From contig CALSAQ010000007.1 of NCBI GenBank assembly GCA_943372995.1, positions 1-64,000 on the forward strand: 64,000 nt of DNA, written 5' to 3'. Source of the DNA: CAJBVG01 sp943372995 (lineage in GTDB: Bacteria; Bacteroidota; Bacteroidia; Sphingobacteriales; Sphingobacteriaceae). The notes beneath the pieces were generated by a model. It worked only from the letters and a program-made list of their open reading frames with translations. It was not told where the DNA came from and searched no databases. The position numbers and the translations under genes were made by a program. Shown in pieces: positions 1-8,076 of this stretch (positions within the stretch are counted from its first letter, which is position 1; each line of letters opens with the position of its first letter).

Positions 1-62
1 ACGACTTAAGTCGTGCCACCAGTTGGTTTAATAAATACAGGTTTTTATTTAATCCTGCATTT
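1..62. repeat. Palindromic repeat element, copy 1 (cut by window start)
   Basis: The first 24 bases are most of a palindrome whose right arm reads AAGTCGTGCCACCAGTT. They are followed by a spacer and the small hairpin arms ATACAGG and CCTGCAT (37-60). The same arrangement, reverse-complemented and with a single base difference over about 60 bases, is at 53694-53763. The left end of the palindrome must lie upstream of the window. Confidence 0.85.
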
Positions 63-326
63 ATCATCCAAGCACCATAACAACCCCTCTATAAAACAAA
101 CTTTACTAATATTAGTCTCTTCTCTCTATTGATTAGATAATTCATTAAACCCAAATATCCCCATAATTGGGTATTGCGACATTAAATAAGTACTTGGATA
201 TTTGTATAACAAACATGTAAGATTTACATAGTGGTAATAATTACATTTTATAACTCGACTAACTAAACCAATTCAATATATTATGGCTGGACTATTTGTC
301 CGGCCTTTTTTTTATCTTTATTCCTT
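63..326. other. Non-coding region upstream of the helicase gene
   Basis: No convincing open reading frame lies between the repeat and the helicase start. The stretch is very AT-rich. It holds a near-consensus -7 box (GATATTTG, 197-204; consensus TAnnTTTG), a small hairpin (ATGTAA/TTACAT around 215-229) and a strong terminator at 285-313. A short transcript of about 100 nt from roughly 211 to 313 is possible, either as an independent small RNA or as an attenuated leader of the helicase gene. This is inference; no known RNA family was recognised. Confidence 0.4.
285..313 (+). terminator. Rho-independent terminator just upstream of the helicase start
   Basis: An 8-bp stem GGCTGGAC / GTCCGGCC (one T-G pair), a 5-base loop and eight consecutive T form a textbook intrinsic terminator on the plus strand. 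It ends only 13 bases before the ATG at 327, so it closes a transcript coming from the left. Confidence 0.8.
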
Positions 327-3300
327 ATGAATAGAGAGTTAATCCGCAATAACGAAAAGTTCCAAAAAGCCTTACAGGGCTTAAATAAACAACAACAGGA
401 TGCAGTAAATAAAATAGATGGCCCTGTATTAGTTATTGCTGGACCTGGTACTGGTAAAACTCAAATCTTAGCCGCTAGAATTGGCAAAATACTTCTTGAA
501 ACAGATGCCGAAGCTCACAATATCCTTTGTTTAACTTATACCGACGCTGGTACAATTGCCATGCGTAAACGCTTATTTGATTTTATTGGCCCTGAAGCCT
601 ATCGTGTACATATCCATACCTTTCATTCATTTTGTAATGATATTATTCAAGAGAATCTCGACTACTTCGGTAAACTAAACCTTGAAGCCATTTCTGATCT
701 TGAGAAAATAGAACTTTTTAGAGAACTCATACATCAATTTAAAGAGGGTAATCCATTAAAAAGATATAGAGGTGATGTTTATTTCGAAGTCCGTCGTTTA
801 ATGGAACTCTTTTCTATTATGAAAAGAGAAAATTGGTCGGCAGAATTTATCGTCGAAAAAGCTGATGAGTACCTTTCTCTCATCGAAAATGCTGAAGAAG
901 GTTCCGAACTATACAAAACATTTAGATACTTAAAAAAGACAAAAAATGCTGAAGCAGGAGATTTTAAGCCTGCTTATGCTGATGAAAAAGAAAAAATTAC
1001 ACTACTAAAATTTGCAGCTAACGAATTTGATAATTACCAAAAATTAATGTCGGAAAAAAACAGATACGATTTCGACGATATGATTATTTGGATATTAAAT
1101 GCCTTTAAAAAAGATCCTGATTTTCTTCTCAATTATCAAGAACGCTATCAGTATTTCTTAATCGACGAATACCAAGATACCAGCGGTTCTCAAAATGAAC
1201 TGATAAAACTTTTAATCGACTATTGGGAAAATCCAAATGTATTTGTAGTTGGCGACGATGATCAATCTATATTCAGATTTCAAGGTGCCAATGTTGAAAA
1301 TATAGAGCAGTATTGCAATTGGTTTCCAAACGACCTAGTAAAAATTATGTTGGAAAACAATTATAGGTCGACTCAATCTATTCTCGATTTATCTAAAAAC
1401 CTGATTGATTTTAATACCGAACGGATTAAAATGGAAGGGTTAAGCAAATCTTTAGTAGCTAGCAATACAAACTATCATACTGTAAATGTTTCTCCAAGAA
1501 TTATTGAATACGAAACTCCTATTCAAGAATTTGCCTCTGTAACCGATCAAGTATCTCAATTAATTTTTGAACAGAATATAGATCCAAAAGAAATTGCAGT
1601 TATCTATAAAGAACATAAATTTGGTGAAGAACTTGCTTCCTATTTTCAAGCAAGAGAAATACCTGTAAGCACCAAAAAACGTGTAAATATTTTAACCATT
1701 CCTTTTGCACAAAAGCTATTAACCATTCTTAAATATTTAGCATTAGAAAATGAAATTGCTTACAGTGGCGATGAACTTCTATTCAAAATTTTACACTACG
1801 ATTTTTATGATATCAACCCTATAGATGTAGCAAAAATTAGTGTTGCCGTTAATAATCATAATTATTCTAATAAAGAAAAAACTTCTATTCGAAGAATGTT
1901 AGTGGAGATGAATAAAAAAACTCCCGACATGTTTGAAGATGAAAGCATGCAGCAAATGCGCCGACTAAGTTCTGATATCGAATATTGGATTAAAGAGTCG
2001 AACAACCTTACCCTACAAACTCTATTTGAAAAAATTATCACCAGGGGTGGAATCTTAGCATATATTTTAAAATCATCGGAAAAAACTTGGCTAATGCAAG
2101 TACTTTCCTCTCTATTTAATTTCTTGAAAGAAGAAAGTCGTCGTCACCCGGACATGGGCTTGCAAGAATTTATTGATACCATAGATTTACTAGAAGAAAA
2201 CGATTTAAGTTTAGAACTCAACAAAATATTATTTAACGAACATGGTGTTAACTTCTTAACCTGCCATGGCTCTAAAGGACTAGAATTTGAATATGTATTT
2301 TTAGTGGGTTCTACTAAAAATGTTTGGGAAGGAAAAAGGAAACGTTCTAATACCTACAAAATACCAGAGACTTTATTCTTATCAAACTCAAAGGGTAATG
2401 AAGAGGAAGAGCTTCGCCGTTTATTCTATGTGGCAATGACTCGTGCTAAAACTAATCTTCAAATCTCATATTCTTCCACAGACACTAAAGGAAAAGAAAT
2501 TGAACGTAGCATGTTCGTTGGAGAATTGTTAAGTAGTTCTAATCTTCAGGTTGAAAAAATTATCATTAACGATGATGTTGTTACTGAATTCTTCTCCCTA
2601 AACTTTAAAGAAGATAATTTACAAGTAAGTACCAACTCTATAGATCACGCATGGATTGATACCGTTTTAGAAAAATACACTCTGAGTGTTACTCATCTTA
2701 ATAATTACTTAGACTGTCCATTGAAATTTTATTTTCAAAACTTAGTGATGGTTCCCAGCGGTAAAAATGAAACTATGACTTTCGGTTCATCGATACATTG
2801 GGCACTAGAAAAATTCTTTAGAGAAGTAATGGAAAAAAATGAATTTCCAGAAGTTGATACACTATTGCGCGATTTTGATTGGTACATGTATCGCAACAGA
2901 GAAGCTTTTACTAAGGAGCAATTTGAAAGAAGGATAGAATACGGACATAAAATTATTGTGCCTTATTATGAAAGATACATCAACGAATGGAATAAAATTG
3001 TTAGTCCAGAAACTCCAATAAAAAATGTGGAAGTAAACGCCATTCCTATAAAAGGGAAAATTGATAAAATAGAATTTCATGGAAACGAAGTGAATGTTGT
3101 GGATTACAAAACTGGCAATTATGAAAATGCAAAGAAGAAATTCTTAGCTCCTTCTGATAAAGAACCACTGGGCGGTGATTATTGGCGCCAAGCTGTTTTC
3201 TATAAAATTCTAATCGATAATTATAGAGTTAAAAACTGGAAGGTGATTAGTACCGAATTCGATTTTATTGAACCCTATAAAGACGAATATGTAAAACACA

Positions 3301-3494
3301 AAATCGTTATCAATCCGGAAGATGTAAAAACAGTTACCAAACAGATAGAAGAAGTATATGGTAAAATCCTCAAGCATGAGTTTACTACCGGATGTGGTAA
3401 AAAAGAGTGCGAATGGTGCAATTTCGTAAAAAACAATTTCAGAGATGCGGAGTTCAAATTCCCAGAGGAAGAAGAATTAGAAGATAATTCATAG
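327..3494 (+). CDS. UvrD/PcrA-type helicase fused to a RecB-like PD-(D/E)XK nuclease with Cys cluster
   Basis: This is a predicted ATP-dependent 3'-5' DNA helicase-nuclease for double-strand-break processing or repair. The SF1 helicase motifs are visible: Walker A AGPGTGKT (residues 38-45), Walker B DEYQDT (280-285), GDDDQSIFRFQG (about 309), TCHGSKGLEFEYVFLVG (about 646-662) and FYVAMTRAK (about 699-707). The C-terminal third carries RecB-family nuclease signatures: SIHWALE, GKIDKI and VVDYKTG (about 924). Four cysteines, one in DCPLKFYF (about 797) and three in GCGKKECEWC (1022-1031), match the iron-sulfur arrangement of AddB-type nucleases. At 1055 aa it puts both functions in one chain. 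It stands alone behind a terminator. The family call is firm; the exact pathway is inferred. Confidence 0.88.
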   Translation: MNRELIRNNEKFQKALQGLNKQQQDAVNKIDGPVLVIAGPGTGKTQILAARIGKILLETDAEAHNILCLTYTDAGTIAMRKRLFDFIGPEAYRVHIHTFHSFCNDIIQENLDYFGKLNLEAISDLEKIELFRELIHQFKEGNPLKRYRGDVYFEVRRLMELFSIMKRENWSAEFIVEKADEYLSLIENAEEGSELYKTFRYLKKTKNAEAGDFKPAYADEKEKITLLKFAANEFDNYQKLMSEKNRYDFDDMIIWILNAFKKDPDFLLNYQERYQYFLIDEYQDTSGSQNELIKLLIDYWENPNVFVVGDDDQSIFRFQGANVENIEQYCNWFPNDLVKIMLENNYRSTQSILDLSKNLIDFNTERIKMEGLSKSLVASNTNYHTVNVSPRIIEYETPIQEFASVTDQVSQLIFEQNIDPKEIAVIYKEHKFGEELASYFQAREIPVSTKKRVNILTIPFAQKLLTILKYLALENEIAYSGDELLFKILHYDFYDINPIDVAKISVAVNNHNYSNKEKTSIRRMLVEMNKKTPDMFEDESMQQMRRLSSDIEYWIKESNNLTLQTLFEKIITRGGILAYILKSSEKTWLMQVLSSLFNFLKEESRRHPDMGLQEFIDTIDLLEENDLSLELNKILFNEHGVNFLTCHGSKGLEFEYVFLVGSTKNVWEGKRKRSNTYKIPETLFLSNSKGNEEEELRRLFYVAMTRAKTNLQISYSSTDTKGKEIERSMFVGELLSSSNLQVEKIIINDDVVTEFFSLNFKEDNLQVSTNSIDHAWIDTVLEKYTLSVTHLNNYLDCPLKFYFQNLVMVPSGKNETMTFGSSIHWALEKFFREVMEKNEFPEVDTLLRDFDWYMYRNREAFTKEQFERRIEYGHKIIVPYYERYINEWNKIVSPETPIKNVEVNAIPIKGKIDKIEFHGNEVNVVDYKTGNYENAKKKFLAPSDKEPLGGDYWRQAVFYKILIDNYRVKNWKVISTEFDFIEPYKDEYVKHKIVINPEDVKTVTKQIEEVYGKILKHEFTTGCGKKECEWCNFVKNNFRDAEFKFPEEEELEDNS

Positions 3495-3543
3495 ATTTTA
3501 TTCACCAATAAAATAGGGATTTCTTTAATTTTCCCATTAATCT

Positions 3544-3551
3544 TATATTTG
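3544..3551 (+). promoter_or_regulatory. Bacteroidota -7 promoter box for pdhB
   Basis: The octamer TATATTTG matches TAnnTTTG, the -7 element of the Bacteroidota housekeeping sigma factor. It lies 38 bases before the ATG at 3590 and after the end of the helicase gene. No clear -33 TTTG is present. Confidence 0.5.
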
Positions 3552-3589
3552 CATTCGGTCTGCTGAAGACAATAAATAAACTATTGATT

Positions 3590-4573
3590 ATGAGAGAAAT
3601 ACAATTCAGAGAAGCACTTAGAGAAGCCATGAACGAAGAAATGCGTAAAGATGATCGCATATTCTTAATGGGTGAGGAAGTTGCCGAATATAATGGAGCA
3701 TATAAAGTGAGTCAGGGTATGTTAGCAGAATTTGGAGCAAAACGAGTAATTGATACTCCAATCTCTGAATTAGGTTTTGCGGGTATAGGTGTAGGTGCTG
3801 CAATGAATGGTATACGTCCGATAATAGAATTCATGACGTTCAACTTTTCATTGGTAGCAATCGACCAAGTAATTAACGCAGCTGCTAAAATGATGTCGAT
3901 GAGTGGTGGTCAGTTCTCTGTTCCTATTGTGTTTCGTGGACCAACTGGTAGTGCGGGCATGTTAAGTTCTCAGCATTCTCAAAACTTCGAATCATGGTAT
4001 GCAAACTGCCCAGGGTTAAAAGTTGTTGTACCTTCTAATCCATACGATGCTAAAGGTTTATTAAAATCTTCTATTCTAGATCCTGATCCTGTAATTTTTA
4101 TGGAGTCTGAGCAAATGTATGGAGACAAGGGTTTTGTGCCAGAAGAAGAATATTACTTACCTATTGGTGTTGCAAACGTAGTACAAGAAGGTTCTGATGT
4201 TACTATAGTAACTTTTGGTAAAATGTTAAAGGTAGTAATGGCTGCTGCTGCTGAACTTGCAAAAGATGGTGTTAGTGTTGAAGTTATCGATCTTCGTTCT
4301 GTTCGTCCTATCGACTATCCAACCGTAATCAATTCAGTACGCAAAACTAACCGCATGGTCTTCGTAGAAGAATCATGGCCTTTAGGTTCAATAGCAACAG
4401 AAGTTGCGTTTAAAGTTCAAAAAGATGCATTTGATTATTTAGATGCTCCTATCTTAAGAGTAATGGGTGGCGACGTTCCACTTCCTTATGCTCCAACATT
4501 AATCGAAGAATATTTACCTAATCCTGCAAAAGTAATTAAAGCAGTAAAAGAGGTAATGTATATATCTAAATAA
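3590..4573 (+). CDS. pdhB: Pyruvate dehydrogenase E1 component, beta subunit
   Basis: This is the thiamine-diphosphate-dependent E1 beta chain of the pyruvate (2-oxoacid) dehydrogenase complex, which decarboxylates pyruvate for acetyl-CoA formation in the cytoplasm. The 327-aa protein is full length. It shows the transketolase pyrimidine-binding segment (MGEEVAEYNGAYKVSQGM, IDTPISELGFAGIGVGAAMNG, FRGPTGSAGMLSSQHSQ) and the C-terminal transketolase domain (TIVTFGKML, VIDLRSVRPID, VEESWPLG). The ATG at 3590 is preferred over an in-frame TTG at 3584 because MREIQFREALREAM is the typical family start. The alpha subunit and E2/E3 are not in the window. A -7 box lies upstream, and an imperfect hairpin separates the gene from tex. 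Confidence 0.93.
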   Translation: MREIQFREALREAMNEEMRKDDRIFLMGEEVAEYNGAYKVSQGMLAEFGAKRVIDTPISELGFAGIGVGAAMNGIRPIIEFMTFNFSLVAIDQVINAAAKMMSMSGGQFSVPIVFRGPTGSAGMLSSQHSQNFESWYANCPGLKVVVPSNPYDAKGLLKSSILDPDPVIFMESEQMYGDKGFVPEEEYYLPIGVANVVQEGSDVTIVTFGKMLKVVMAAAAELAKDGVSVEVIDLRSVRPIDYPTVINSVRKTNRMVFVEESWPLGSIATEVAFKVQKDAFDYLDAPILRVMGGDVPLPYAPTLIEEYLPNPAKVIKAVKEVMYISK

Positions 4574-4584
4574 TTGTAGTATTG

Positions 4585-4615
4585 TTGTAGATTGTACAAA
4601 TAGTGCAACCTACAA
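4585..4615. repeat. Imperfect hairpin between pdhB and tex
   Basis: Arms TTGTAGATTG and CAACCTACAA pair with one mismatch around an 11-base loop. There is no T-run immediately after the stem, so it may be only a weak terminator or a remnant of the word-like intergenic repeats seen elsewhere in the window. Confidence 0.4.
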
Positions 4616-4640
4616 ACTTCTTATACAATTTCATTTTTTT

Positions 4641-6878
4641 ATGTTAAATTATTTCAAGGTTATTGCCCAAGAGATTGGCATTCGTGAGCAACAAGTAGAA
4701 GCTACTATTGGCTTATTAGATGAAGGGGCAACAATTCCGTTTATTTCTAGATACAGAAAAGAAGTTACTGGAACTTTAGATGAAGTTCAAGTTGGTACCA
4801 TTCGTGATCGTATTACACAGCTGCGCGATTTAGATAAAAGACGTGAAGCCATATTGAAATCGCTTGAAGAAATGGGTAAGCTTAGCGACGAATTAAAATT
4901 AAAAATTGATTCGGCCGAAAGTTTAACTATTCTGGAAGACTTATACCTCCCTTATCGTCCGAAAAGAAAAACAAAAGCAAGTGTTGCAAAAGAAAAAGGA
5001 CTTGAACCTTTATCCATTACTATTTTTGAGCAGGGTAACGAAAACCCTTTAGTAATAGCAGAAAAATATATTGATGCAGAAAAAGGAGTGAACACTGTTG
5101 AAGAAGCTTTACAAGGGGCAAGAGACATTATTGCAGAGCGTATCTCCGAAGATGCAGAAGCTCGCGCAATGATTCGTGAATTATTTCTAAAAAAAGGATT
5201 CTTCCGCTCTAAAGTGATAAAAGGAAAAGAAGCTGAAGGTATTAAATATAAAGATTACTATGAGTGGTCGGAATCTGTTAAAGATGCTCCATCTCATAGA
5301 GTACTTGCCCTTCGCAGAGGTGAAAAAGAATTATTTCTTTCACTTGAAATTTCTCCAGAAGAAGAAGAGGCAATTGAATTATTAAACAAAAAATTTGTTC
5401 TACATCATAATGCATGCAGTGAAGAAGTATTAGCTGCAATAAAAGATGGATATAAACGATTACTTGCACCATCAATAGAAACAGAAACTAGGGTTTTCAC
5501 AAAAACTAGAGCTGATGAAGAAGCCATAAAAGTATTTGCAGAAAATGCTCGTCAGCTTTTGCTTGCCGCTCCTCTTGGTCAGAAAAGAGTAATGGCTATA
5601 GACCCTGGATTTAGAACTGGCTGTAAAGTAGTATGTTTAGATGAACAAGGTAAATTATTAGAAAATACTACGATATATCCACACGAGCCTCAGAAAAAAA
5701 TTGTTGAAGCTGAAGCTATCATAAAAAAATTCTGTGAAAAACATGCAGTCGAGGCGATTGCAATTGGCAACGGAACTGCAGGAAGAGAAACTGAAAGTTT
5801 TGTAAGAAACCTTAAGTTAGAAAACGTAATGGTGGTAATGGTAAACGAAAGTGGTGCTTCTATATATTCTGCTTCTGAAGTTGCTCGTGATGAATTCCCT
5901 GACTACGATGTAACTGTTAGAGGTGCCGTTTCTATTGGTCGTAGGCTTATGGATCCACTTGCTGAATTAGTAAAGATAGATCCTAAATCAATTGGTGTCG
6001 GTCAGTATCAACATGATGTTGATCAAAATAAATTACAAAAATCATTAGATGATGTAGTGAGTAGTAGTGTAAACGGTGTAGGTGTTGAATTAAATACTGC
6101 TTCTAAACAATTATTATCTTATGTATCAGGATTAGGTCCACAATTAGCACAAAACATTATAGAATATAGAAATACTAACGGTGCCTTTCGTTCGAGAAAT
6201 GAGTTGAAGAAAGTAACCCGATTAGGAGATAAAGCTTTTGAACAAGCCGCTGGATTTTTACGTATTAGAAATGCAGAAAATCCTTTAGATACAAGTGCAG
6301 TACATCCGGAGCGTTATAATTTAGTTGAACAAATGGCTAAGGACTTAAAATGTTCTGTTAAAGATTTAATGAGTTCTTCTGAAATTCGTGCAAAATTAGA
6401 TTTGAATAAATACATCTCTAACGAAGTTGGACTTCCAACATTGAAAGATATCATGAATGAACTTTCAAAACCAGGAAGAGATCCACGTGAACAATTTGAA
6501 GCTATTCAATTCTCTGAAGGTGTAAATAGTATAGAAGATTTACGTATTGGAATGCAGTTAACAGGTATAGTAACTAATCTAACAAAATTTGGTGCATTTG
6601 TAGATATTGGTGTTCATCAAGATGGCTTAGTTCACGTATCTCATATTTCAAATACATTTATCGACGATCCAGCTAAAGTTTTAAAGGTTGCTCAAAAAGT
6701 ACAAGTAAGTGTATTGGAAATTGATATTCCTCGCAAAAGAATTTCTTTATCGATGAAAGGTGAGGTTAGTGCTAGACCAGCGAAATCAAAACCTAAAAAT
6801 GAAAATGCAGTAGTAAAAACAGAAGAACAATCGATGAAAGAAAAATTAGCGATGTTGGCTTCTAAATTTGGTAAATAA
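4641..6878 (+). CDS. tex: Tex-family RNA-binding transcription accessory protein
   Basis: Tex proteins are cytoplasmic nucleic-acid-binding proteins related to eukaryotic Spt6. The domain order is complete: an N-terminal Tex helical region; a YqgF/RNase H-like domain beginning near residue 315 (RVMAIDPGFRTGCKV); helix-hairpin-helix motifs near 495-545 (YVSGLGPQLAQNIIEYR, FRSRNELKKV); and a C-terminal S1 domain near 634-705 (GIVTNLTKFGAFVDIGVHQD, GLVHVSHIS). The 745-aa length is normal for the family, and a Lys-rich tail follows S1. The stop codon abuts the stop of the convergent methyltransferase gene with no spacer. Identification is confident; the precise cellular role is poorly defined in the family. 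Confidence 0.95.
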   Translation: MLNYFKVIAQEIGIREQQVEATIGLLDEGATIPFISRYRKEVTGTLDEVQVGTIRDRITQLRDLDKRREAILKSLEEMGKLSDELKLKIDSAESLTILEDLYLPYRPKRKTKASVAKEKGLEPLSITIFEQGNENPLVIAEKYIDAEKGVNTVEEALQGARDIIAERISEDAEARAMIRELFLKKGFFRSKVIKGKEAEGIKYKDYYEWSESVKDAPSHRVLALRRGEKELFLSLEISPEEEEAIELLNKKFVLHHNACSEEVLAAIKDGYKRLLAPSIETETRVFTKTRADEEAIKVFAENARQLLLAAPLGQKRVMAIDPGFRTGCKVVCLDEQGKLLENTTIYPHEPQKKIVEAEAIIKKFCEKHAVEAIAIGNGTAGRETESFVRNLKLENVMVVMVNESGASIYSASEVARDEFPDYDVTVRGAVSIGRRLMDPLAELVKIDPKSIGVGQYQHDVDQNKLQKSLDDVVSSSVNGVGVELNTASKQLLSYVSGLGPQLAQNIIEYRNTNGAFRSRNELKKVTRLGDKAFEQAAGFLRIRNAENPLDTSAVHPERYNLVEQMAKDLKCSVKDLMSSSEIRAKLDLNKYISNEVGLPTLKDIMNELSKPGRDPREQFEAIQFSEGVNSIEDLRIGMQLTGIVTNLTKFGAFVDIGVHQDGLVHVSHISNTFIDDPAKVLKVAQKVQVSVLEIDIPRKRISLSMKGEVSARPAKSKPKNENAVVKTEEQSMKEKLAMLASKFGK

Positions 6879-7679
6879 TTATACTTTTCTAAAAACCCAT
6901 AAATCTTGATTAGGTCCCCAAGATTCTTTTTGACCTGGCTCAAAATTTAACACCGTGAATTTATTTGAGATTAATTTTCTCAAATAAATTTCTGGTTGGA
7001 AAGCAGTATATACTCTGTGTCCTTCTACAACATTTCCCCGAACCACTAACTGATTATTGTCGAATAATTTCTTTTCGGAATTAGTCATTTTCATTTTGAA
7101 TGCTGCCCCATGTGTAGTAATAAGTACTACTCCTCCTGGTTTTGTTACTCTATGCAATTCATTTATCCAATTCTGATGATTAATTTCTGAGAGATGAGTA
7201 AAAATTGAAATTCCATAAATAACATCAAAAAAGTTTTGTTCAAACTTTAATGGCGGGTTAATCTCATTCGTTTTGAAGGTAATTTTTTTGATATTATCAG
7301 AACACCATTGGATTGTATTTTTGTTGTAGTCTGTTCCAAAAAATCTGTTGGTGTTGTCGAAAAAATCGGGCAAATGCCTAATTATTCTTGCTGGACCACA
7401 ACCCCAATCTAAAATATTAAGATTAGATTCTGGTACATAAGTTTCGATTTTACTTTTAATATACTCTGCACTTTCTCTACCTCCAACTATATATTTTTCA
7501 TAGTCGAGTCTATACGCCTCAAACATCATATAGTCTGGTGGAAAGACAATATCAGGATGTTTACTTTGGTATTGCTTGTTTTTATTTTGAAATTTTATTT
7601 TTTGATATTGATATTTACATTTATCGAGTAAATGCATCAGACCCAACTTGCGAAGTATACTTATTAGTGCAATCTTCAT
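6879..7679 (-). CDS. Class I SAM-dependent methyltransferase
   Basis: The 266-aa protein has the Rossmann methyltransferase motif I LNILDWGCGPARII (about 85-98), a motif II-like segment FDVIYGISIFTHLSE and the post-motif VTKPGGVVLITTHG. These fit the Methyltransf_11/25 type. The substrate cannot be told from the sequence. It is the last gene of a tight minus-strand operon: its ATG follows the SPOR-protein stop by five bases, and secA lies further upstream. A short N-terminal basic stretch (residues 20-40) may contact a partner or membrane, but no transmembrane helix is evident. Confidence 0.8.
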   Translation of the reverse strand: MKIALISILRKLGLMHLLDKCKYQYQKIKFQNKNKQYQSKHPDIVFPPDYMMFEAYRLDYEKYIVGGRESAEYIKSKIETYVPESNLNILDWGCGPARIIRHLPDFFDNTNRFFGTDYNKNTIQWCSDNIKKITFKTNEINPPLKFEQNFFDVIYGISIFTHLSEINHQNWINELHRVTKPGGVVLITTHGAAFKMKMTNSEKKLFDNNQLVVRGNVVEGHRVYTAFQPEIYLRKLISNKFTVLNFEPGQKESWGPNQDLWVFRKV

Positions 7680-7684
7680 TGATA

Positions 7685-8071
7685 CTATGGAAATGCAATT
7701 TCATCGTTTACAATAAACACAGAAGGAAATTCTTTTTCAACTTTCTTAAAAAGATTATACGCCTCTATTCGTGTTCTAAAATTTCCAGCTCTTAATCGGA
7801 AATATGGCTGCTGATAAATTAAATAAGTTTCAACTTCTGGTTGTAATGAAGCAAATTTAGATTTTAACTCTAAAGCTTCAGTTCTGTTACCACCATAATA
7901 GAGTTGTACTCTATAGCCTTGTATAGAAGGTTTTTGTTTATCTAATTCTAATTTTCTATTTAGTAGTTGTTCTACCCTATTGTCCATTTGCCAACGAACA
8001 CCTCCACTGTCTTCTTGTGCAAAGATGTTCGTTGTAATGAATAATGATATGAACAATATTACTATTTTCAT
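7685..8071 (-). CDS. Exported SPOR-domain protein
   Basis: The 128-aa protein begins with a signal peptide (MKIVILFISLFITTNIFAQ), so it is exported to the periplasm or outer membrane. Residues about 50-125 form a SPOR domain: IQGYRVQLYYGGNRTEA, then YFRLRAGNFRTRIEAYNLFK. SPOR domains bind denuded peptidoglycan glycans, often at the division site. No other domain is present, so it is a minimal SPOR protein. It sits five bases after secA and five bases before the methyltransferase, which implies cotranscription with the translocase gene. Confidence 0.85.
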   Translation of the reverse strand: MKIVILFISLFITTNIFAQEDSGGVRWQMDNRVEQLLNRKLELDKQKPSIQGYRVQLYYGGNRTEALELKSKFASLQPEVETYLIYQQPYFRLRAGNFRTRIEAYNLFKKVEKEFPSVFIVNDEIAFP

Positions 8072-8076
8072 TTTAT

